Notes under the pieces: generated by a model
Told to the model about the DNA's origin: nothing
Seen by the model: the letters and a program-made list of their open reading frames with translations, nothing else
The model's database searches: none
Position numbers and translations under genes: made by a program
Origin: Apium graveolens
Taxonomy: Eukaryota > Streptophyta > Magnoliopsida > Apiales > Apiaceae
Assembly (NCBI RefSeq): GCF_009905375.1
Contig: NC_133656.1
Location: 228,373,739-228,437,738 of the forward strand
DNA length: 64,000 nt
Direction of reading: 5' to 3'
Shown: positions 33,656 to 44,699 of the stretch, piece by piece
Layout of the letters: every line of letters begins with the position of its first letter
Position numbering within the stretch: position 1 is the stretch's first letter

Positions 33656-36600
33656 ATGACTATTGGTAGAGGCTACACTGGGTCTGGTGAATCTTCCCAA
33701 CAAGGCACCCTAAGAATGATGCACCAGGACATTCATGGGTACTTAGAGGGTTCTTAGAAAAAGTTTAAGAGGCTGCAAGATCAGCTAGAGTCATTGATGA
33801 GATGAATGAGTGGATGGATGAAGAATCAGACCTTAGATGAGGAAGAGTATTACGAGGAAGAGGGTGAAGGAATGGAGGATATAGGGGTTCCACACCAGCA
33901 GAAGGGAGTGTTTAGAAACCCCATTCATGCTGACTAGGTGAGGCAGAAATCTTGACAAAGAAGAGGTTACAAGGACAGAGAAGTGATAACCCCTGAAAAT
34001 AAGGAATATCAAAGTCTGAAATACTTAAAGTTGAGCTTTCCAGTATTGAAAGAAGGAGGAGATGCCATGGAATGGCTTAGAGACTGTGAAGAGTATTTCC
34101 ATATATATGAAGTACCTGATAAGATGAAGGCCTCAATTGCAGCTATGCATCTCAGTGGAGTTCCCAGATCATGGTATAAATCCTTTATGGTTGGGCAGGA
34201 GAGAGTCATCTGACAGCAATTTACTGAAGCATTCATAGCATGATTTGGAGAAGTAGATACTGAATTGGTATTTGAGAAGTTCAAAAAATTGCAACAATCC
34301 AATAGTGTGGAGGCCTATTATGATGAGTTTGAGAAGTGCAGGGGTCAACTACTAAAGAAAATTCCTAGCCTTACTAAGGAATACTTTCTGGAAAATTTTA
34401 TAGGAGGGTTGCAAGGAGAGTTAAAAGGAATGATAAGGATACTGGAGCCAAAAACTTTGGAGCAAGCACTAAAGTTGGCCAGGTACTATGAAATAACCCT
34501 GACCAACCAACCAAAGAAAGGTATAGCTGGGACTTACAGATCAATCTCTTATTCCTCTACTGTTACAAAAGGGGGAACCACCACAGGGGATGGTCCTGAC
34601 AGCAAATCCCCATTATTGACAGCTAACAAAGCTACAGAAATAATCAGTGCTAAGCCAAAACCCCTCACATATGCCCAGAGAGAGGAAAGAAGAAAGAAAG
34701 GCCTATGTTTCTACTGTGATGAAAAGTTTGTAAAGGGACATGAATGTAAAAAACCTCAGAATTTCCTCATGATTGCAGAACCAGAAGAAGAGGAATTTCA
34801 CAATGAGCCTCCTAAGTTTGATGAAGCCCCTGAGGGAGAAGAGGATTGGACTGGGCATGACCTAGTGTTGACTGCCCTAAAGCTTCAAGACAACCCCAGA
34901 AACACACCCCTTCAATTCAATGGCCACATTCAGGACAAGATAATTAACGTATTGATTGATGGTGGCAGCTCACTCAATCTGCTCAATGAAGATACTAACC
35001 AACTCCTTAAGTGGCCAACTCAAACCATGACCCAGGGGATCACTCTGTCAGTTCCAAATGGCACTCAACTCTCAAGTCACCACAAGTGTGAAGCTCTGAC
35101 TTGGGAATGAGGAGGAACAAAATTCGGTATAGAGGCATGGTTGATAAAGCTCAAAGAGTGGGACCTGATCCTAGGAGTGCAGTGGTTGTCACAGCTAGGG
35201 GATGTGAGGTGCAACTACAACACTAACACTCTGAGGTTATGTTGGAAGGGTCAGGAAATTACACTTACTCCTGCTTCAACCCTGGAATTTCCAGGGAAAT
35301 GTAATCAACTTACATCTGTAGTACCCCTCTGGATGACCCAGATTCAAGAAAGTTATGTGGGAGATGCAGATTTACAACCAATCATTGCAGCTGCTGCAGT
35401 CAGTAAGGGAGGACCTCAAGAATACTACCTCTGTCAGGGACTACTACAATATAGGGGAAGGTGGATAATTGGTAAGGCTGAAACCCTAAGGAGACAGATC
35501 TTTGAAGAACTCCATAATAACAGTATAGGAGGTCACTCTGGAAACAGGGCCACTTATAATAGAATCAAAGAATATTTTCAATGGGCAACCATGAGACAAG
35601 ATATAGGCAGATGGGTAAGGGAATGTGACATCTGTCAGTAAGTGAAAGGGGAAACTGTGAAAAGCCCAGGGTTGTTGCAGCCTCTCAATATACCTCAAGA
35701 AACATGGAGAGATATACCCATTGACTTCATTACTGGGTTGCCAAAATCCAAGGGTCTTAAAGTGATATGGGTGGTAATTGACAGATTCAGCAGGTATGGA
35801 CACTTCATAGCCCTATCCCACCCTATCTCTGCTAAATGATTGGATGTGGTTTTCTTTGAGCAGATTTACAGATTGCATGGACTACCTTCAACCATAGTTA
35901 GTGACAGGGACAGTATCTTTTTGAGTGAATTTTGGCAAACACTTTTCAAGATAGCTGGCACCAGGCTCAACATGAGCACTGCCTACCATCCCCAATCAGA
36001 TGGAAGCACAGAATGGGTAAACCAGTGTTTGGAACAATACTTGAGAAGTATGACCAATTACAACCCTAAAAATTGGTCAGCTTGGCTCCCTGCTGCTGAG
36101 TGGTGGTACAATACCACCTATCACTCTACCTTAGACTCTACTCCTTATCAAGTGGTCTATGGAGTCAAGCCTAAGCATCTTCCTTGGACCACAAGAGATC
36201 ACACTAATATGCAGGGTATAGAGGAGCTGATGAACAACAAGCAACAACAGTGGAGTTTGCTAAAGGAACTGTTGGAATCAGCTCAAGCAAGGATGAAGAG
36301 TTATGCTGATGCTAATAGGTCTGAGAGGGAATTTAAGGTGGGAGAGTGGATTTATCTTAAGCTCCAACCCTACAGACAAGTCACAGTGGCAGTCAGAAAG
36401 AACCTCAAGCTAGCAGCTAAATACTTTGGTCCCTATGAAGTGCTTGAAAAAGTAGGACCTGTTGCTTACAAATTGGGCTTGCCAGACACTTCAAGAGTGC
36501 ACCCAGTCTTTCATGTTTCTCAACTCAATAAAGCAATAGGTCAAGCAAAGGTACAAAGACAGCTACCTCAAACTACTGAACAAGGTACTTTTGACTTGTG

Positions 36601-36757
36601 TCCCTTAAGGCAGCTGGAGCAAAGGACTATACTAAGGGACAACAGACTAGTACATCAATCTCTAATTCAGTGGAAGGGTTATAGCACTGATGAAGCAACC
36701 TGGGAGGATGAGGACCTATTGACCTGCAATTTTCCAGATTTCAAGGTGCATCCATGA
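33656..36757 (+). pseudogene. Gypsy gag-protease-integrase-chromodomain reading frame lacking RT/RNase H
   Basis: All the coding sequence lies in one frame from the ATG at 33656. Gag is seen around 33990-34530 (LKLSFPVLKEGGDAMEWLRDCEEYF, VEAYYDEFEKCRGQLL). Next come a zinc-knuckle-like CFYCDEKFVKGHEC and an aspartic-protease motif written IDGGSS rather than the usual DSG. The integrase zinc region (ELHNNSIGGHSGNRATYNRI...CDIC), the integrase core (DFITGLP, DRDSIF, E in GSTEWVNQCLEQ) and a C-terminal chromodomain (LIQWKGYSTDEATWEDEDLL) complete it. RT and RNase H are absent between about 35260 and 35300 without loss of frame. About nine in-frame stops (for example 34211-34213, 35108-35110, 35639-35641, 35837-35839) show it is dead. 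Confidence 0.9.
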
Positions 36758-36787
36758 GGACATGGCTGATTCAGAAGGAGGGAAGGA

Positions 36788-37159
36788 TGTCAGGAATATC
36801 AGTATATTAAGTAATAGATAAGATTAAGGGCATATGTGTCTTTTACTAAGTAGCTGTCATGGGTTGTTATGTATGAGGACTATATAAGTACTCTTTTGGC
36901 AGTACTGTTATTATTATGCATTATATGAGAAAATGGAATGTTATTCCACCAACCCTCTCTCTCCCCTTTCTTTTCTTCCTGTCTAAGTTACCTCTTATCT
37001 CTCTTTTCTGTCTATCTCTCCCTCATTTCTACCTTATCTCCTTCTGATTTCCCTGTTTCTTTGCTGTTTATCACTATCTTAACTTGATATTTACCTTATA
37101 TAATCAGAAAACACCAAAAATAGCTTCAAAACTAGTCAGGAATTCATCGATTCCTGACA
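36788..37159 (+). repeat. 3' LTR of the Gypsy element
   Basis: The 372-bp LTR is preceded by a purine-rich tract (agaaggagggaagga). It differs from the 5' copy by an extra ATCAGTATATTAAGTAATA-like block and by lacking the 60-bp promoter duplication. Confidence 0.92.
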
Positions 37160-40100
37160 ATAAGCAACTGTCAATTTAATCTAAAAACATTTGCTCAGAT
37201 GAATATTGTCTCACACCAACTCTGATCATTTCTTGTTCTTCTGCACAGGCTCGTCTATGCCTTTTGAAGAGTTGTCCAGGATTTCCTTAATGCCAGGCAC
37301 GGAAGTGTTGATGGTTAGATTTTTGTATATACCTAGAGCTTCAGCTATCATGCTGGCAGGAGATGAAGTATTTACAGGAAGCAACATTGTATTACCCTGG
37401 AAAATCGAGAAAACAAACATAAGTAAAATGAAACGGCCTATATCATCAAAAGATCAAAGATATACATATTTCAGGTGTAGTGTTTTACCTCCTTAGCTAG
37501 TTTCCCGAAAGCATCAATATATTGTTCTGCTATCCCCAAAGTTGTTGCCTGAAGTTTGACACAACGAAAAGATGCAAAGATTATTATTTAAATTATCTGT
37601 GCATACATGACCAGAGTAATAATGTGACACACATCCGCCAAGAGGCTTGATCCCTAACATCTTTGCATCTGAATTATGTTAATTGACATATTAAACCATA
37701 TCTACCACATAAGTATTGGCTTCTACATTTTCATGATAATCATGTCTGGGTGAAGCACAAATTGATTACATAAATTTTCTGGTTCATTCAGTAAGAGTGT
37801 TCACATAGTTCCTAACTTTATGAAACTTGGCATTACATAGTAACCAATTTTCAATTTATTATCATTCTATTAATTTCAATAGAACAGATAATGCTAAGCA
37901 ATATATTGAAGTAACATTGATGATATTACCTCCATTCCGCCATGGTTTTTAATAGCATCTGAAACCAAAGAAATTATTTTTGTTGTTGCATGTGCAACGG
38001 CAAGTATAGCCTCTGCTTCTCCTGATAGATAACAAAGATAAAAGTTTTGTAAATGAACTATTATGAAACATAACCAGTGGATGGATCAACGACTACCATA
38101 ATGATACATGTATTATAATGACTACTGAGCTCTTTAGTCATTTGCATTTACATATCCTTGCACACTTTGTTTAGGGTGAAGCAAGTCCTTATGCACCAGA
38201 CCACGGACTAATTATTTCCAATTATTACAAAGGATGCATCTTATTGTAAGTTAATTAATGATGAAAATACAACTCACCTTGAGCTCTATTAACTTGGTCC
38301 ATCTTTGCAGCTTCTGAAGCAAGAATAACGGAACTCTTCTTTCCATCAGCTCTATTGATGTGTGCCTGCCTTTCTCCTGCATTTATATGCAAAAAGCAAC
38401 AGAAACATCAATATCCAAAGAATGCTTATAGTAACAGACTACTTTGATACATTCTAATCATGGAAATACGTTGTATCAAGAAAGCAAGTCGTAATCAAAT
38501 GCAGTTATGTAATAAATAGGGTGTTCATATGGAAAGATAGACATACACGACGACTAAAATAACTTCTACTCTAAATATTTTTTACTAATTTACTCGCAGT
38601 AAATTTACTTGCACTTTAACTTTCACAAAACAATACTGTTCGTATTATTAACTACTCTGGAATTCAGAATTAAATGGTAGATGTCTATGTATAAATAAAC
38701 TACTTTGGCTCGCTGAAAGTCACCATTGGCATAAACACTCATGTATCACGATTTTACGACCTTCACCCAAGACCAAGATTCAACTGTCATCAACACCAAA
38801 TAGCATAAACGGATGATCTATAACAAATTATGGAGGATTGTGAAACATCATTACCTTCAGACTCGAGAACTAGCGCTCTCTTCTTGCGCTCTGCTTCAGC
38901 CTGCATCTCCATAGCTGCCTTCACTCCACATGGAGGATTAATATCCCCTGAAAAAATAAAATAAATTATGAGCTTCTGACAAGTAGCATAAGAGTGTAAC
39001 AATACACAAGGAGCAACTAATACTCACTTATCTCATAACGAAGGCATTGTAGTCCCCAGTCCTTTGCAGCCTCATTTATTGCCATCTGCCATACGAAAGT
39101 AGTAAGCTTTGTATAAAACTTTACAATAATATAGTTTAACACTAATGATTGGTAGTTGGCATATTGAAGTGAATAATGGAATTATAATAACTCTTGTCAT
39201 GCTAAAATATGCGTAGTAGTATGCTTTCAGATTTCTTTTAGTATGTTTAGCATTTTTTGCAACATAATTAAAATTTTAAGCTTAATGTTGAATGAAGTTT
39301 TTGTGCAAATAATGTTCAATAATTAATACAACTAAATACTTAGTCACAAGTAATAGTAATGTGCATATGATGATATAGTGACAGATTAACATAGACTCAT
39401 AGACTGAAAGTGAAAACTTACCACTATCTGATCATTGAGGGTGTCTCGTTCCTCAAAACTTTTGTCAAGTGTTAACTTACCAAGCTCACTACGCATAGTT
39501 GTCTGCGCAAGCTGGATAACAACATACAGCGGGTTATCTGCTCCATAAGACGCCAATTTTGGATCCACAATCTACAAGTATTAAGTCCTCGTCATTAATG
39601 AAAAAAGTCTAGTTTAGAAACTAATATAAATACTGAAAGGAACAACCATACCTTAACATAGAGAATTCCATCTATAGAGATGCTAACATTGTCCTTGGTA
39701 ATAGCATTCTGATCTGGAATCTGAATAGCCTCTTCCTTCAAGGAATGAACGTAAGCAATTTTATCAACAAAAGGGATCAGGAAGTGAAATCCAGGAGTAA
39801 GAGTCTTCACATATCTTCCGAACCGTTCCAACACAAGAGCTTTTTTTTCTGGCACAATCTGAATCCCCCAGTTCACAGGTGGCTCAATCATATGCCTAAC
39901 CACAAATCATCAACGAAACATGAGATTTCACGATAAACTTAAACTATCAAATTTCATTACCTATATCATGTATATTATCACAAAGTATGCTGGAAAACAA
40001 CTATTCATAGCTATAAATCTAAAACTCCAGTCTACATAGAAACATCTATAACACACACATTATTTGATTTCAAATTCATATCTACCACAAAATTCACATA

Positions 40101-40991
40101 TAATTGCAGACATTGTTGATTAACCACAAATTCTACACAAAATTCAGAGCACTATTGTATGTTGTACCATTACAGATAATCGATTTCATACATAACTAAA
40201 ATATATACAAATGCAAACATCAACACCACTGGATGTACTAATTACAAGTTTACAAATAATGATTAATATGCTTGAATTATGATATTCACAAGTTCTTACT
40301 ACAGTCTACAGTACGTACCATTACGGAGTTGGATTCCAATCATACACCTAAGCGGAAAATTTAAACACATAATTCATCATATACCGTCAATCCAGCATAA
40401 CATCACAATACAAAGGAAAACCACAAACCATAACTATCGTAACTACAATTACATATAAACATCTGCTACACACATTGTTCAATTTCAATTCCATGCTTAA
40501 TCGCAAAGCAAGCACAAAACTCGCAAATAACTACAGATATGCTAAATTTATCGTGTACTACTGTATGCACATTTGCAGAGGTCTGAGTTCTGTCTCACCT
40601 TGCCTTAGCTTAGCAAAACAACATACAGAATTACACATAATTTAAAAAATCAACAGTACTGTGCTTACTATACAAATAATAGGCATGCTCAATTTGATAT
40701 GCATAAAAAAATTAACTAGTTAATAATATTGTGTAACAAATTACACACAAAATTCATATAAACAGCATCGATGTATCTACTACTACAAATAACAGTAGAT
40801 GAATGCGCTCAATATCTTATATATGTATATATTATCTAATTAGTACAACACAAACAAAATATATACACAAACTACACACATAATGTACATGATCAGCATG
40901 TGTCAACTACTATTTAAAATTGCAGTGTATAGAAATAATAGATGATGTAGTATTTTTACATTGGATCGCGACTCGAACGGAAGTGACGAAC

Positions 40992-41226
40992 TGTAAAACT
41001 CATAATTTGTTGTATTTATAACTGTATGTAACTGCAATGTTAAAGAAAGATGATAAAAGGTGTATTGTATTGATTGAGTGAAAACTGTACAAGAGAGTTA
41101 TTTAAATACCAGCCATTAGGCGAGAAAAATAGTAACTAACTAAGTGACTGATATAATCTTATATGTATAATAATACTAGCTAGCTGGAATCTATCTGGCA
41201 TCTATCTGTCATTTGCGTGTCCAACA
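40992..41226 (-). repeat. 3' LTR of the exon-1 Copia element
   Basis: It abuts the remaining 3' part of SLP-B exon 1. On the minus strand it holds a TATA-like TATTTAAATA (41109-41100). About 95 bases later comes an ATG (41003-41001), the first ATG after that box. Confidence 0.92.
41001..41109 (-). promoter_or_regulatory. Candidate LTR promoter and in-frame start codon for SLP-B
   Basis: A TATA-like TATTTAAATA is followed by an ATG-free leader and then ATG at 41003-41001. Reading from it (Met-Ser-Phe-Thr, then VRHFRSSRD of SLP-B) stays in frame through the exon 1 donor at 40960, and would give about 336 residues. No transcript evidence is available here. Confidence 0.45.
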
Positions 41227-41946
41227 GCCCCCCTCAAGTTGGAAGGGGAGGAAACCATTCCTAACTTGCAAAGAATATCATTGTGAAGAATCCCCGTGAG
41301 AGGTTTGGTAAGAACATCAACCAATTGCTTGGTAGTAGGCACATAAGATAGAGAAATGAGGCCGGAAAGAAGTTTAGTACGAATGAAATGGCAGTCTAGA
41401 TCTATGTGTTTAGTGCGTTCATGAAAAACCGGGTTCTTGGCAATGTATATGGCAGCCTGATTGTCACACTTAACAGGTACAGGGAGTATATCTGACACAT
41501 CAAGTTCATGAAGCAGCCGAGATAACCAAGCCAGTTCTGCAGTAATTCGACGAAGTGACCGATATTCAGCTTCAGCGGAAGATAAAGACACTCTGTGTTG
41601 CTTCTTGGATTTCCAAGAAATGAGAGTACCACCCAGAAGTATAGCATAGCCACTGACAGATTTGCGAGTATGAGAGCACGCAGCCCAATCTGTGTCATAA
41701 TACGCTTCCAGAGCAAAATATGAAGATGAATTAAAAACAATCCTTTCGAAAGATCATTTTTGAGATAACGGAGAACATGTATGGCAGCAGTCCAATGAGG
41801 GAGATGAGGAGAAGCCATAAACTGGCTTAAATGTTGGACAGCAAAAGATAAATCAGGTCGTGTATGTGTCACAAAATTGAGCTTACCAACTAGTTTTCGA
41901 TAAGCTGAAGGATCAGAATAAAGATCACCCATGTATGGTGTAAGCT
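41227..41946 (-). pseudogene. End of RT and RNase H of the exon-1 Copia element
   Basis: The minus-strand reading begins mid-RT ([36 protein letters not shown]). After a frameshift near 41740 it continues with Copia RNase H motifs ([47 protein letters not shown]). It ends in the 3' LTR. Everything upstream in pol is missing. It is nonfunctional. Confidence 0.88.
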
Positions 41947-42803
41947 TAGGTTCTTGGTATTCTTAGCAGTGAATTCGTATTATCCGGATAGTCGCGATAT
42001 GCTGAGAAGTATCCCTCACAATGTAGAATAAATATGATTAACTAATTAATCATATTTACTGAATTAGAGAATTTATATAAATAATGATAAAATAGTTTTA
42101 TTATTATTTATTTCTACTACCGGCTTAATGTTGAACTTACAGGATCACACCATAAAAGATAATAATTTAATGGTGGAGGAATTAATTAATAATGGCTGAT
42201 AAATATTTATTTATGAAATAAATAATTAATTGGCAAATTTAATAATTGATTAAATGAGATTTAATTGATTATAAATTAATTAAGAAAAAATTCTTAATAT
42301 TATTAATTAAGAATTTAATTTTTGGAAATTAAATCAAGAGAGAGAATTATTTCTAAAGTGTTTAGAAAAAGAAATAATAATTAAAAGGTGTTTTAATTAT
42401 TAATGAGAATAATAAAGGGTTAATAATAATAATATTTTATGGGAAAATTTTCAGCTGAAATTTTTTCCTATAAATATACTATTATAAACCCTATTTTTGC
42501 CTCAACCTAAAAATTTTACAAAACCCTAATTCTCTCCACCTCCTCCTTCTCCATTACATCGTTTTCTTGGTGGATACCGGTGGAGTGCTTCACACTTGAG
42601 GAGCAGCTGCTAAGAATCTCCGCTCGTGATTCTTGGATCGCTATTAAAGACCTCCATCTTTCCATTAATGTAAAGTTTCTTAAGGTAAACATACTGAACT
42701 ACGAATTAAATATTATTTTTCGCATCGATCCTGCGGAGAGTTTCATTTTTTTTTAAGATTTAAATTTACGTTTTCGTTGCGTTTATGTGCTAAAAACCCT
42801 TCA
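41947..42803 (+). repeat. 5'-truncated LTR of the nested Copia element
   Basis: It corresponds to 48825-49680 (same GTATTATCCGGATAGTCGCG block and same aaaacccttca end). The first 850 or so bases of the LTR are absent, and the left border joins directly to outer-element RT sequence. Confidence 0.85.
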
Positions 42804-42804
42804 A

Positions 42805-42816
42805 TGGCATCAGAGC
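42805..42816 (+). other. Primer-binding site of the nested Copia element
   Basis: TGGCATCAGAGC lies one base after the LTR. It has one mismatch (C for T) to the initiator tRNA-Met site used by the neighbouring elements. Confidence 0.85.
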
Positions 42817-44204
42817 TACTTGCGAAAAGTTTTTAATTCGTTTATGTGTTTAACTGTTTTCGATATATGAGCATGTACGTGATTCGCCATGATTTGATGT
42901 TGATATAATATGCTTATATATGTATGGTTTTGAATATATGATATTCATGTGAGTTGTATAATCATAAGATGATTATGTAATCTGTATATATACTGATATA
43001 TACATGATTTATGTTTGTTCTAATTATGAGAATCATATTAGATACGGATTCTGAATTGGCTGCTTCTGAATTGGCTGCTGCAGATTTGCTGAAATCTGGG
43101 TCTGGTGTCCGATTTACACAAACGAATACCCTATTCCATAGGTAAATGAGCGTCTGAACAAAACTGATAGTTAAAGCTATCAACGACTCGTCTGTAAGGC
43201 GTTTAACGTCGTTTACTGCCCGTAAACAGTGATTCTTATTTTTCTGATTATGATTCTGATTTTTGTCATATTTTTTTTTATGATTAGATCATGGATAATA
43301 TGATATGTTAAGATCAGATTATGTGCTTTAACATGATTTTATGTGTTGTATGAGCATGGTGGATGGTTATGGCCTTTCGACCTTAGTGTAATGATTTTGG
43401 TTTTGGTTTTAAATACGACTTGCATGTCATCAATCTTTGTAATCATAAATCTCGAATGTAACTCGAGTTATTCTTGTAAGTTCATTAGATTAGTTTTACT
43501 TTAAATAATGTAATATAATTGAAGACTCAAGAAGGCTATCCAATGGAGGTGATACAAAAAATAAGACTTATGTAATAAGTAGTTGTATTTATTTCTATCA
43601 CCATATTAGATTGACCTTGATCTTTATCATGAGCTTGATAAAGATCACATAGGATGGGGCCATAACCAAACACATTTACTTTATTGCACTTTACATTTAC
43701 TTGTTTATTTAATTTTATATATGAGATATATGCCTATATTTACCATGCGATGATAGATTTAGGTGAACTTAATTGACATAAGGCGTTTGTTAGACAATCT
43801 AGTATAGTGAAATTGTTTCATGACCTTAATATAAATATTATGAATACGATCATGAGATTCTTGTGTTTATGAAACACGTAATTGAATATGAATTTTTAAT
43901 ATTGAGAGAAAGGATGATTTTGTCAACAACAGATTTCTATCTGTAAGAAAGGGTTATTAAGTGACGCCTCTTGACAATGCTCCACCCGATCTGGGAATCA
44001 TCTGATTATCGATTATTGATTTGAAATATTTAATTTAAAAGGAAGAATCTCTTTATAATATGATTATGATTGTAACGTAATATAATCCCTCTAAAATTAA
44101 ATAATATCAAGTAGTAATTGGCCAATGACACAACGGACTTGTGTCGGTCAAAGCCTTCCAACATGGTAGAAAGTAGTTCTTATTTTTGAACCATTGTCGT
44201 TTCG

Positions 44205-44500
44205 TGCTACAGCCGAGGGCTTTGATTTCGAAATAAGAAATACTTGTCTATTACATAGAGATGTGTACATTGAATTAGAATCTAAAGGTCGTTACGTGCC
44301 ACAGCCGTGGGCCGTTGGAGACTGATTCAGTTATACGAAATGTTGGGTTAGACTTGACTTAGAATATTGAGTTTGTCATGCCACAGCCGTGACTCAATTA
44401 TTCAAGAGGCTAAACTTATATTAGGGAATAACATAAGATGTAATTGATAAGAGTTGTCTGCCTATTGAACATCACATGATGTTTCGTGCCACAGCCGAGG
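44205..44500 (+). repeat. Four spaced copies of a GTGCCACAGCCG motif in the Copia leader
   Basis: The sequences CGTGCTACAGCCGAGG (about 44204), CGTGCCACAGCCGTGG (about 44295), CATGCCACAGCCGTG (about 44378) and CGTGCCACAGCCGAGG (about 44485) recur at roughly 85-105-base spacing in the untranslated leader. The function is unknown. Confidence 0.7.
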
Positions 44501-44699
44501 TTGTGTGATGGAATGTAGGATCCCTATTCCCACTAGCATTATGAATGCTTAATTTTCACTTAGGGGGTTGAATAAATTAGATAAACTAGTGAGAGACACT
44601 TATGAATAAAGACCCGATTTATATAGTGTTTTGAAATGAAATTGAATATTTGCTAGGTGTTGTTATGTGTTTATCATTTACAGATTTACTATATTCGTC

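Larger units (their letters stand above)
28816..37159 (+). mobile_element. Gypsy (chromovirus-type) LTR retrotransposon, non-autonomous, with nested solo LTR
   Basis: The termini are TGTCAGGA...TCCTGACA, and a perfect 5-bp target duplication ATAAG is present (28811-28815 and 37160-37164). The 5' LTR is split by another element (29163-33185), the PBS follows at 33253, and the 3' LTR is at 36788-37159. The order Gag-protease-integrase-chromodomain is that of chromovirus Gypsy elements. Reverse transcriptase and RNase H are missing and the frame has about nine stops. It sits between the tandem stomatin-like genes, ending 62 bases from the SLP-B stop codon. Confidence 0.92.
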
